In this document: positions 51,836-60,034 of the stretch, piece by piece
How the letters are laid out: every line of letters starts with the position of its first letter
Numbering within the stretch: position 1 is the first letter of the stretch
DNA from: Flavobacteriales bacterium
Lineage (GTDB): Bacteria > Bacteroidota > Bacteroidia > Flavobacteriales_C > GCA-002722245
Length of the DNA stretch: 64,000 nt
Direction: 5' to 3'
NCBI GenBank assembly: GCA_023251095.1
Contig: JAHEZL010000023.1
Coordinates: forward strand, 1-64,000
Notes under the pieces: generated by a model
Database searches by the model: none
What the model was told of the DNA's origin: nothing
Seen by the model: only the letters and a program-made list of their open reading frames with translations
Position numbers and translations under genes: made by a program

Positions 51836-54800
51836 TTAATGCTGAACGATCACCTGACTGACTGCAGATTCGTTTTTAAGATTGGTAATTCTTAAAAAAT
51901 ATTTCCCACTGCTGAAAGAACCCAGCCCTAAGTTAAATTGATTTTCTCCTTCAATAGCCGCCACAATGGCTGAATAAACTTCTTTGCCCTGATCATCCAT
52001 CAAACTTAAAAAACAAGTTCCCCTTGTTTCGCTTTGAAAACTCACCGTCACTAAACCTAATGTTGGATTGGGATACAAAGCAGAGATTTTAAAATGACTC
52101 TCTTCCTTATTTACAATAGGCACCAAATGGAAGGTCTCATTGGCACCGTTAAAATCATATTGAATCAATTTGTAATAACTATATCCTGATAAAGGCAAAG
52201 AATCAACAAAGGTATAAGACAAAAAATCATTGCTGTTTCCTGCAGCACTCACTTTACCTATACTTTCAAAATGGAGTGCGTCGGAAGAACGCAGAATTTC
52301 AAAATAATCACTATTGATTTCCGATGCAGTAATCCAATACAAATGAACTTTATTCTCCTTCAATTCCCCTTCAAAAGAAATGAGTTTAACAGGAAGAGTA
52401 CTAGTAGGAACTATTTCTCCATCATTCAGCTGACAAGCTGTAAAAGGTAATCCGCTAATAGGATGAGAAAAAAATATCTGTGCTAATTTTCCTCCCGAAA
52501 GTTCGGCACTGTTCCCTGTATATATTTTACCTGATGTACCACTTGAACAATTGAATGCTCCCTGCCATCCCGTGATGCGCAAAAGCGTTGCGGCAGTCCA
52601 GGTGGTACCATCACTTGCTGCAAAATTCAAACTATGATTTCCTGTCCCCAATGCAATAATGGTATTCGCATTAAGGGTTAAAGTACCCATTGTTTCACTA
52701 TATCCGGCAGCCGATCCGGTAGAAAAGGTACCGCCAGCTGCAATGAAATTACTTGAATTTGAAATTCTATTGGCAGCACCCAGCTGCAAAGCACCTGCGC
52801 TTATGGTGGTTGTACCTGTATAAGTATTGGCACCGGAAAGAGTGAGTGTTCCACTGCCCACTTTTGTTAAAGACAAGACCCCACTTGTATTTTGTATCAC
52901 TCCTGAAAAAGTGGTGCTCGTATGATTTCCACCACAGCTCAGCAAAGGTGTTCCTCCTCCCGCAACGTTGTCAATAGTTCCTGAGCCCGCAATTGATCCA
53001 ACCGTTTCGTTAAAGGTATTCATATCTAAAAGACCCGGGGAGGTAACCGTTACAGCACAGGCATTGGGAATTACACCTGCAGTTCCTAACTGCAAAGTTC
53101 CGGCAGTGACAGTAGTGGTTCCACCGAAGGTATTGGCTCCCGATAGTGTCCATGTTCCGGTTCCCGATTTTGCAAGAGAAGTGGTACCGGAACCATCTGG
53201 AATCACTCCCGCTATCAGTCCGGTTCCCGCAGTAGATCCCTGTAAAGTAAAGGTTTTAGCCCCTGCACCCGTTGCGGTTAAATTACTTGAAAAGGTAAGT
53301 AAACCCGTTCCTGATTGATCAAGAATAGCACCTCCTGTAGTCCCGGCTAAATCAATTACCCTATCAGTACTTTGTACTCCGCCGGTATACTCCAAAGTAC
53401 CGGTAGTGGTAGTGGATCCTATTGGAATGGTCCCATTGGCAGCAGTAGTAGGAGCTCCCACAGCGCTGGCTCCTCCTGAAACATCTTTGATGGTATTAAT
53501 GCTTAATGTTCCTTTTCTAATATAAGTAGGTCCGGTATAAGTATTCAATCCGCTTAAAACCTGTTTACCTGCACCTTGTCCGCCGCGGACATTAAAGGTG
53601 CCCGGACCGGAAATAACACCCGAAAAGTCGCTACCTGTTCCTGTTGCAGGCAAATCAATTTCAAAACCATCACCTGCAGCAGCTGTTCCGAAATTATTTA
53701 TGTTACCTGCACCTGCAATATAACCGATAGCATCTTTCTGATTGTTCATGTCCCAGGTCCCTGTAACAGTAATTACTGCATCATTGGTAATTATATTTCC
53801 CGCGGTAGTATTGTTCAAAGTTGCACCTGCGCTTACTGTCCATGACGTAGCTTTATAGTTGTCATTGCCCGGATTTACAAGATTCAAAGTACCCGCACTT
53901 ACTGTAAATGATCCCGTCCAGTTGGCAGCAGAAACACTTCCTAAAGTCATGGTTCCTGCACCAGCTTTTGTGAGTCCGCTGGTTCCACTAATGGTTCCGC
54001 CAACAGTTAAAGTAGAAGCACTTACAGTCACTGTTCGTGTTGCTGCTCCCATTGCTACAGCACCGGCATCCATATTCAGGGCATTTGATCCTGTGAAAGT
54101 GAAATTACCGTTCCATGTCATAGGGTTGTCGGCTGTCATGGTAATGGTTCCGCCTGAAGTATTATCAATAATGGTTCCGTTGGCAATGGTAAAAGTACCT
54201 GTACCCAAAGCGGTAGCGTTGTTAATGTTTAGCTGACCGGCAGATAAGCTTACTCCGCTCGAAAAAGTATTTGCGCCTGAGAGGGTTAATGCTCCTGCAC
54301 CAGCTTTGGTTATTGCACCTGTTCCACTGATGATTCCACCAATAATCAATGTAGAAGCACTAGCCGTAACGGTTCGTGATGCTGCACCTATGTCCACAGC
54401 ACCGGCATCCATATTCAAGATATTTGATCCCGTAAAAGTAAAACTGCCGTTCCATGTCATCGGATTATCAGCCGTCATGGTAATGGTTCCACCTGAAGTA
54501 TTGTCGATGGTAGTTCCGTTGGCAATAACAAAAGTACCTGTACCCAAAGCGGTCGCATGATTAATATTAAGTGTTCCAGCACTAAGAGTCACCCCACCTG
54601 AAAATGTATTGGCTCCCGATAATGTTAATGCATCTGCTCCGGATTTGACGAGGCTGCCTGTACCACTAATAATTCCACTCAGAGTAGTTGTACCGCCGGA
54701 ACTAACAGTGATTGCCAGTCCCCCATTATCAATAGTTCCCGTAAGCGCTAAAGTTCCGCCTGAAGTACTGGTAATGGTAGGTGCTGAAGTACTAAAAACA

Positions 54801-55150
54801 ACATTGTTTCCAATCGTCATTGTTAAACTGGCATTACTTGCCGTGATGGCAGAAGCGCCACCGGTAATGGTTACAGAATTACCTGAAAGTGTAAAAGCAC
54901 TTGCTGTAGCTGCAAAAGTAACAGAGGTAAAATTGGTTGCTGCTACAAAATCATTGCTGGGAGAAGTTCGGGTTGAACCGTCAAAAATCAAATCGTCTCC
55001 TGCCACAGGCGCTACATCTGAATCCCAGTTTGCAGCAGTGGTCCAATTGTTATCTGCTCCGCCACCATCCCAAGTTTTAGTAGCCGCAAAAACACTTAAA
55101 ACACAAAAGTGAGAAACAAACAGTAATATTATTTTGTGTTTTAAAAACAT
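51836..55150 (-). CDS. Autotransporter-type beta-strand repeat protein with T9SS type A domain (1104 aa)
   Basis: The signal peptide ends SVFAA. Most of the protein is made of autotransporter-associated beta-strand (PATR-like) repeats of the form LTKAGAGTMTLSGANTFSGG...LSAGTL, which build a long beta-helix. Two adjacent units are near-identical. Residues about 900-1000 are the T9SS-cargo linker domain (LPVKLISFEGELKENKVHLYWITASEIN), and the end is a type A sorting domain (LYPNPTLGLVTVSF...SSGKYFLRITN). No autotransporter barrel is present, so secretion is by T9SS. Its upstream region lacks the shared promoter elements and carries a run of ten G residues 45 bp before the ATG. Probably a surface adhesin. 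Confidence 0.87.
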   Translation of the reverse strand: MFLKHKIILLFVSHFCVLSVFAATKTWDGGGADNNWTTAANWDSDVAPVAGDDLIFDGSTRTSPSNDFVAATNFTSVTFAATASAFTLSGNSVTITGGASAITASNASLTMTIGNNVVFSTSAPTITSTSGGTLALTGTIDNGGLAITVSSGGTTTLSGIISGTGSLVKSGADALTLSGANTFSGGVTLSAGTLNINHATALGTGTFVIANGTTIDNTSGGTITMTADNPMTWNGSFTFTGSNILNMDAGAVDIGAASRTVTASASTLIIGGIISGTGAITKAGAGALTLSGANTFSSGVSLSAGQLNINNATALGTGTFTIANGTIIDNTSGGTITMTADNPMTWNGNFTFTGSNALNMDAGAVAMGAATRTVTVSASTLTVGGTISGTSGLTKAGAGTMTLGSVSAANWTGSFTVSAGTLNLVNPGNDNYKATSWTVSAGATLNNTTAGNIITNDAVITVTGTWDMNNQKDAIGYIAGAGNINNFGTAAAGDGFEIDLPATGTGSDFSGVISGPGTFNVRGGQGAGKQVLSGLNTYTGPTYIRKGTLSINTIKDVSGGASAVGAPTTAANGTIPIGSTTTTGTLEYTGGVQSTDRVIDLAGTTGGAILDQSGTGLLTFSSNLTATGAGAKTFTLQGSTAGTGLIAGVIPDGSGTTSLAKSGTGTWTLSGANTFGGTTTVTAGTLQLGTAGVIPNACAVTVTSPGLLDMNTFNETVGSIAGSGTIDNVAGGGTPLLSCGGNHTSTTFSGVIQNTSGVLSLTKVGSGTLTLSGANTYTGTTTISAGALQLGAANRISNSSNFIAAGGTFSTGSAAGYSETMGTLTLNANTIIALGTGNHSLNFAASDGTTWTAATLLRITGWQGAFNCSSGTSGKIYTGNSAELSGGKLAQIFFSHPISGLPFTACQLNDGEIVPTSTLPVKLISFEGELKENKVHLYWITASEINSDYFEILRSSDALHFESIGKVSAAGNSNDFLSYTFVDSLPLSGYSYYKLIQYDFNGANETFHLVPIVNKEESHFKISALYPNPTLGLVTVSFQSETRGTCFLSLMDDQGKEVYSAIVAAIEGENQFNLGLGSFSSGKYFLRITNLKNESAVSQVIVQH
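53940..54640 (-). repeat. Two near-identical 339-bp tandem units in the autotransporter-repeat gene
   Basis: The plus-strand text ACCCAAAGCGGT recurs at 54203 and 54542, 339 bp (113 codons) apart, with long matching flanks encoding TALGTGTF, NGTxIDNTSGGTITM and NPMTWNG. Outer boundaries are approximate. Confidence 0.75.
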
Positions 55151-55194
55151 TATTTAATTCATTATCCCGAATAGGTTTGAATGTCAAGTATTTC

Positions 55195-55204
55195 GGGGGG
55201 GGGG
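55195..55204. repeat. Homopolymer of ten G (plus strand)
   Basis: An uninterrupted G10 run lies 45 bp upstream of the minus-strand ATG at 55150, in the likely leader or promoter region. Confidence 0.9.
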
Positions 55205-55292
55205 TCGAAAATAAAAATTATTTAACAGAATATTGCTGTGGGAAGCAATTTATCAAATAAGATAATATCGTATTTACATAATATTTAAGCTA

Positions 55293-55324
55293 AAAAGCCA
55301 TCCGTCAATCGACGGATGGCTTTT
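55293..55324. terminator. Bidirectional terminator
   Basis: AAAAGCCATCCGTC pairs with GACGGATGGCTTTT (14 bp, 4-nt loop AATC). It lies directly after the stop of the minus-strand gene ending at 55326 and isolates it from the gene starting at 55150. Confidence 0.9.
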
Positions 55325-55325
55325 G

Positions 55326-58300
55326 TTATTTAAGAAGAGAAACTCTTCCAACTTCTTCTCGGGTTTTTCCATCGTGCTTCCAATCCGACCAGTATTTGTA
55401 AGAGATTTTCCATACATACACATCAATCTGAGCATTTCTCAAATCATTGTATTTTTTCCCGTTCCAGCCGGTATTCATATCATTGGTATGAAAGATAACT
55501 TCACCCCAACGATCGAAAACAAATAACTCGAAATCGTAAATATTTTCACCGCTCACATAAAAAACATCATTAACACCATCTTCATTGGGCGTAAATGCAT
55601 TGGGTGCAAAAATAGAAGAAGGACAATCTTCAGAAACAATCACTGTGTCATTCGATGTGCATCCAAAATCACTCACTAGTTCAACCCTATATTCACCATC
55701 CTTTCTAACAGTCATAAACTGTCCGCTTTGTCCGTCACTCCAGTTGTATTGAGTAGCATCGCTTCCTGCATCCAGTAATAATCCGTCCGACAATTTCACG
55801 AAGCAAACTGTTGTATCTTGCATGCCCAACACCTTAGGTTGATCATGTACAAATACTTCCAGATTATCTGTTGCATTACACATCCCTTCATTACTTACCG
55901 CTATAGAAATTACGCCCGCAGAACTCACTGTAATACTCGACCCTATTTCCCCTGTTCCCCACGTTATACTTACGTTAGTAGGAGTAACCTGTGCACTAAT
56001 TCGCGCACTTTCACCAGCACAAAGATCAATATTAGGTCCAATCTCCACCGTTGGAGTTTTCACAAATCGTGCATTGGCTGCTCCAGTCCCTATGCATCCA
56101 TTAGCATCAGTAACAACAACTGAATAAGCTCCGTCGACAGTAGCAAACAAGGTTTGAGCAGTTGACGCATCATTCCATAAGTAATCGGCTCCCGGGTTTT
56201 CTGCATCAAACACTGCTGTAGTTCCTTCACAACCAACGTAGTCAGCCCCTAGTTTTACGATAGGATTAGGATTGACTGTAAGCGTAGCCATATCGGAGTT
56301 TTTGCAACCATTTACATCAGTAACAGTAACGGTATAAGTTCCTGCTTGTGATACTGTAATCGGATTGATGGCCGAAGTAAAGGCATTTGGTCCAACCCAA
56401 CTATAGACACTATAATTACCCGCATTGAAAGTAGCGGAAAACCCTGCGCATTTTGCCTGATCGGCAACTGCCGGTGTTGGTAAAGGATTGACGATTAAAT
56501 CCACATCTCCATCTCCCTGACAACCCAGCGGATCCTGTACATGTACGGCATAATTTCCTGCAACACTAGGACTGATCGCTTGCGTGTTATTGGTGTATCC
56601 GGCCGGACCGATCCATGCGTAAGTCACGCCCGCAGCTGCATAGTTGGCCGTGAAAGTAATGTTATCTCCTGCACAAATACTTTTGTCGGCTCCTAAATCA
56701 ATAGTCAGATTCGGATTTACCGTTACATCTATTGCATCACTGTTTTTACAACCGTTGGCATCCGTCACTGTAACAGTATAAGTTCCTGCTGTACTCACAG
56801 AAATAGAGGAAGTGGTTTGGTTTCCCGGCGCCCATTTATAAACAGAGAAAGTAGCTCCTGCATCTATTGTTACAGATGCCCCTGCACACATACTTTGATT
56901 GGCTCCCAAATCCACAACCGGCAATGTATTCACTGTTAAAACGCCTGTTGCAAAAGCTTTACAGCCTTTGGCATCAGTCACCTGAACAGTGTAATTCCCT
57001 GCAATACTTCCTGTTGTTGTTTGCGCCGCTCCAGTTCCATTGGCACTCCACAAATAAGCAGCATATCCTGCTCCTGCATCAAAGGTTGCTGCAGGATCTC
57101 CGGTGCATATTGCTTTGTTTGCTACAACAGGTGTTGGCAAGGCATTTACTGTTAAAACTGCTGTTGTTGTAGCCGAACAACCTCCGGCACTGGTAACCAC
57201 CACAGTATAATTTCCTGCTGTATTCCCTGTAGTTGTTTGTGCTGTACCCGTTCCATTCACACTCCAGGTGTAGGAAGTATAACCCGGTCCGGCATCAAAA
57301 GTAACAGCCGGATCTCCGGCACATATTGCCTTATTTGCAACTATAGGTGCTACTGCAGAGCCCGTAGATAAAACTCCTGTTGCTGAAGCCTTGCAGCCTT
57401 TAGCATCTGTTACCTGAACGGTATAATTTCCGGCTGTAGTTCCCGAAGTGGTTTGAGCAGTTCCTGTTCCCAATGCGCTCCACAAATAAGCAGAATATCC
57501 CGGTCCTGCGTCAAAAGTAGCAGAACCACCACCACAAATAGATTGATTGGCTACTGAAGGTGTTGGCAATGCATTTACTGTTAACACTCCTGTTGCTGAA
57601 GCTTTACAACCTTTGGCATCAGTTACCTGAACAGTATAATTTCCTGCTGTAGTTCCACTTGTTGTTTGTGCAGTACCTGTTCCATTCACGCTCCAAACAT
57701 AGGACGTATAAGAACCTGCATCAAAAGTAGCAGCAGGATCTCCTGCACAAATTGCTTTATTGGCTACTGTTGGTGTTGGCAATGCGTTTACTGTCAACAC
57801 CCCAGTTGCTGAAGCTTTACAACCTTTGGCATCAGTCACCTGAACAGTATAATTTCCGGCAGTAGTGCCCGAAGTGGTTTGCGCTGTTCCTGTTCCGTTG
57901 GCGCTCCACAAATAAGCAGAATAAGAACCTGCATCAAAAGTAGCAGCAGGATCTCCTGCGCAAATTGCTTTATTGGCTACTGTTGGTGTTGGCAATGCGT
58001 TTACTGTCAATACCCCTGTTGCTGAAGCTTTACAACCTTTGGCGTCTGTCACCTGAACAGTGTAGTTTCCTGCGGTAGTTCCCGAAGTGGTTTGAGCGGT
58101 TCCGCTTCCGTTAGCACTCCAAGCATAAGCAGAATAAGCTCCTGTAGTAAAAGTAGCAGCAGGATCACCCGCACAAATAGCATTATTAGCTACTGTTGGT
58201 GTTGGTAAGGCATTCACCACCAAAACTCCTGTATCTTTAGCCGAACAACCCGCAGCATTGGTAACGTCAACAATGTAATTACCTGCACCGGTACTTGATG

Positions 58301-59297
58301 TAGTGGTAGCTGTTCCCGTTCCCAAACCGCTCCATTGAATAGAAGTAAAAGGACCACCGCCTCCCGTAACAACAGTGAAATTAGGAAAAGGATCTCCTGC
58401 GCAGATGGCCTGATCGGCAACATCAGGATCAGGCAAACCAATAACAGCTCCTGCATTGTCGCTGATGCTGGCTCCTTTACTTACGGTAATCGGACTGTAG
58501 GCTCCGAACTTAGCAGACGACCAGCTGATGTTCAAACCACCAGCACCAAAATAACTTTGCAAACTTAATCCGCCTCCACCCATATTGTAATTCAATCTTG
58601 TCACTCCATCAATCGTTACCAATAAAACAGTAGTGGATGGAGTATAAGTAATGCAAATCGTATGTTCCTTACCATCTTCCAGATTTCCTACATTTCCGGT
58701 AGTACCTGCTACTAAACCTGCATCACTCGCATCACCTTGCTTATGGACAGATATCTCATCGTTAATTGAACCTCCGCCTCCACCTCCGTAAGCATTATCA
58801 AAATTAGCTCCTCCCATACTGCTATAGGTATCAAATTCAACCGTAATCATTTTGGTAGCGGGATTCGTTGGATCACCCACAGCACCCATGTATCCCAATC
58901 CTCCGGCAGTTGAAAGAACTCCGTAAGGACTGCCATTGTTAATATTGTAAGTAGAAGTGCTTTTATAAAATGAAAAAGCTGCACCATCTCCTTTTGAATC
59001 ACTGCCTACTCCATCATTACCCGGACATGCAAAAAACACCTGGTAACACTGACTGAATACAGCTCCTGTACTAGGATCATAAGGATTAGTAGTTTCCAAT
59101 ATAGCACCTGAACTTTGTCCAAACGTAGCCGTTTGCAACTGAACTACGCCATTGCCCCAGTCGGTAATTCCTGAAGCATTGTATTGCTGAGAAGCATCCC
59201 ATCCACCACTTAATTGAGCAGAAATATTGCCGGCGCCTAAAAACATCATGACAACTGCCAGCGTGGATTTTTTCAGTATCGTTAATTTAATTCTCAT
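55326..59297 (-). CDS. L-type lectin / Ig-like repeat surface protein with CHU_C (T9SS type B) domain
   Basis: A 1323-residue protein with a signal peptide ending ISAQ and then SGGWDAS. Residues about 28-275 are an L-type lectin domain (GDGAAFSFYKS, MITVEFDTYSS, DEISVHKQGD, LEDGKEHTICITY, LLVTIDGVTRLNY). Then come tandem Ig/SprB-like repeats with period about 71 residues (AICAGDPAATFDAG...GNYTVQVTDAKGCKA) up to about residue 900 and more diverged ones to about 1220. The C-terminal 98 residues are a CHU_C domain (APNAFTPNEDGVNDVF...DRWGEVIF...WNGK). It is a long surface adhesin that likely presents a glycan-binding head. Promoter F is about 75 bp upstream. Confidence 0.92.
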   Translation of the reverse strand: MRIKLTILKKSTLAVVMMFLGAGNISAQLSGGWDASQQYNASGITDWGNGVVQLQTATFGQSSGAILETTNPYDPSTGAVFSQCYQVFFACPGNDGVGSDSKGDGAAFSFYKSTSTYNINNGSPYGVLSTAGGLGYMGAVGDPTNPATKMITVEFDTYSSMGGANFDNAYGGGGGGSINDEISVHKQGDASDAGLVAGTTGNVGNLEDGKEHTICITYTPSTTVLLVTIDGVTRLNYNMGGGGLSLQSYFGAGGLNISWSSAKFGAYSPITVSKGASISDNAGAVIGLPDPDVADQAICAGDPFPNFTVVTGGGGPFTSIQWSGLGTGTATTTSSTGAGNYIVDVTNAAGCSAKDTGVLVVNALPTPTVANNAICAGDPAATFTTGAYSAYAWSANGSGTAQTTSGTTAGNYTVQVTDAKGCKASATGVLTVNALPTPTVANKAICAGDPAATFDAGSYSAYLWSANGTGTAQTTSGTTAGNYTVQVTDAKGCKASATGVLTVNALPTPTVANKAICAGDPAATFDAGSYTSYVWSVNGTGTAQTTSGTTAGNYTVQVTDAKGCKASATGVLTVNALPTPSVANQSICGGGSATFDAGPGYSAYLWSALGTGTAQTTSGTTAGNYTVQVTDAKGCKASATGVLSTGSAVAPIVANKAICAGDPAVTFDAGPGYTSYTWSVNGTGTAQTTTGNTAGNYTVVVTSAGGCSATTTAVLTVNALPTPVVANKAICTGDPAATFDAGAGYAAYLWSANGTGAAQTTTGSIAGNYTVQVTDAKGCKAFATGVLTVNTLPVVDLGANQSMCAGASVTIDAGATFSVYKWAPGNQTTSSISVSTAGTYTVTVTDANGCKNSDAIDVTVNPNLTIDLGADKSICAGDNITFTANYAAAGVTYAWIGPAGYTNNTQAISPSVAGNYAVHVQDPLGCQGDGDVDLIVNPLPTPAVADQAKCAGFSATFNAGNYSVYSWVGPNAFTSAINPITVSQAGTYTVTVTDVNGCKNSDMATLTVNPNPIVKLGADYVGCEGTTAVFDAENPGADYLWNDASTAQTLFATVDGAYSVVVTDANGCIGTGAANARFVKTPTVEIGPNIDLCAGESARISAQVTPTNVSITWGTGEIGSSITVSSAGVISIAVSNEGMCNATDNLEVFVHDQPKVLGMQDTTVCFVKLSDGLLLDAGSDATQYNWSDGQSGQFMTVRKDGEYRVELVSDFGCTSNDTVIVSEDCPSSIFAPNAFTPNEDGVNDVFYVSGENIYDFELFVFDRWGEVIFHTNDMNTGWNGKKYNDLRNAQIDVYVWKISYKYWSDWKHDGKTREEVGRVSLLK
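56930..58420 (-). repeat. Tandem 213-216-bp Ig-like repeats in the lectin/CHU_C gene
   Basis: The plus-strand phrase GCTTTACAACCTTTGGC recurs at about 57601, 57814 and 58027, exactly 213 bp apart, with high identity at DNA level. More diverged copies flank them on both sides. About seven units are visible; edges are approximate. Confidence 0.85.
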
Positions 59298-59372
59298 AGA
59301 TCTATAATTTTAACAAGACCGCTTGATTAATTATCGTTTCATCAAGTAGGACTCTTTACATCCTATAACAAT

Positions 59373-59500
59373 CAAATAAACATTATAACTACTGCTAAAT
59401 CCACTTGTCCTTGAAGAATCAAGATAAAACACAAAACCAAATAGAATTAAGTGTTTGATTATCAAACTACAAATGAACATGAGTAGAATTATAAATATGG
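59373..59500 (-). promoter_or_regulatory. Shared-architecture promoter, site F
   Basis: Minus-strand elements: CCATATTT (59500-59493); AATCAAACACTTA (59460-59448) within the perfect palindrome GTTTGATAATCAAAC; CTTGATTCTTCA (59423-59412); GACAAGTGG (59409-59401); a 20-bp spacer; TTTATTTG (59380-59373). Long stretches match site E base for base. I see nothing else in 59501-59773. Confidence 0.8.
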
Positions 59501-59773
59501 CCTGATCCAGAAAAAATATGAAGCCTGCTCGGCAACATGAATGTTAATTTAAGTTGGTGAAAGTATTTAAATCATCAAAAAACAATAAGGTTATCCCAAA
59601 GTTGAATACCTTATAGATCCTATATTAAATGTTCAATGGAAGTTTAAAAAAAAGGATAGAAAAATTCAATCTGAAAACATTTAAACGAACCATTTTATCT
59701 ATTTCAATGATAAATTCATACGTATTTTATCTTAGTTCGTCTACGTGACGATCAATAATAGGGCTCTTTTTAT

Positions 59774-59901
59774 CTATATTTTTTTACGCTCATAAATTTA
59801 AATTAACACTGAAAATCAAGCACTTAAAACCATACCGCACTATTTTTTATTCATATAAAAATTTGACAACTAGATTCTCATGTGACAATGCTCGTATTTT
59901 G
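59774..59901 (+). promoter_or_regulatory. Shared-architecture promoter, site D
   Basis: CTATATTT at 59774; AATCAAGCACTTA at 59814-59826; GACAACTAG at 59865-59873; a 20-bp spacer containing TGTGACAAT as in site B; GTATTTTG at 59894-59901. It serves the gene at 60035 with a leader of about 125 nt. Confidence 0.78.
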
Positions 59902-60034
59902 ATCGTAAGATATTCTAGTAAATCAGACAAAAAAGAATAGCGAAACATTTTATACTTATTGAGATATAAAACTTCAGTCTGATTTAAGAAGTCGCAAAAG
60001 ATTTTTAAAGAATGATAAAACAGGCGAAAAAAAT

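Noticed and set aside
53859-55112. Valine/proline-rich plus-strand ORFs of 84-167 aa
   Set aside because: They are antisense to the glycine/threonine-rich autotransporter repeats; they lack starts, signal peptides or any recognisable domain.
55205-55292. A shared-architecture promoter for the 51836-55150 gene
   Set aside because: CTTATTTG at 55261-55254 resembles a -7 box, but nothing like GACAAnTnG lies 20 bp upstream, and the rest of the architecture would fall in the terminator and next gene.
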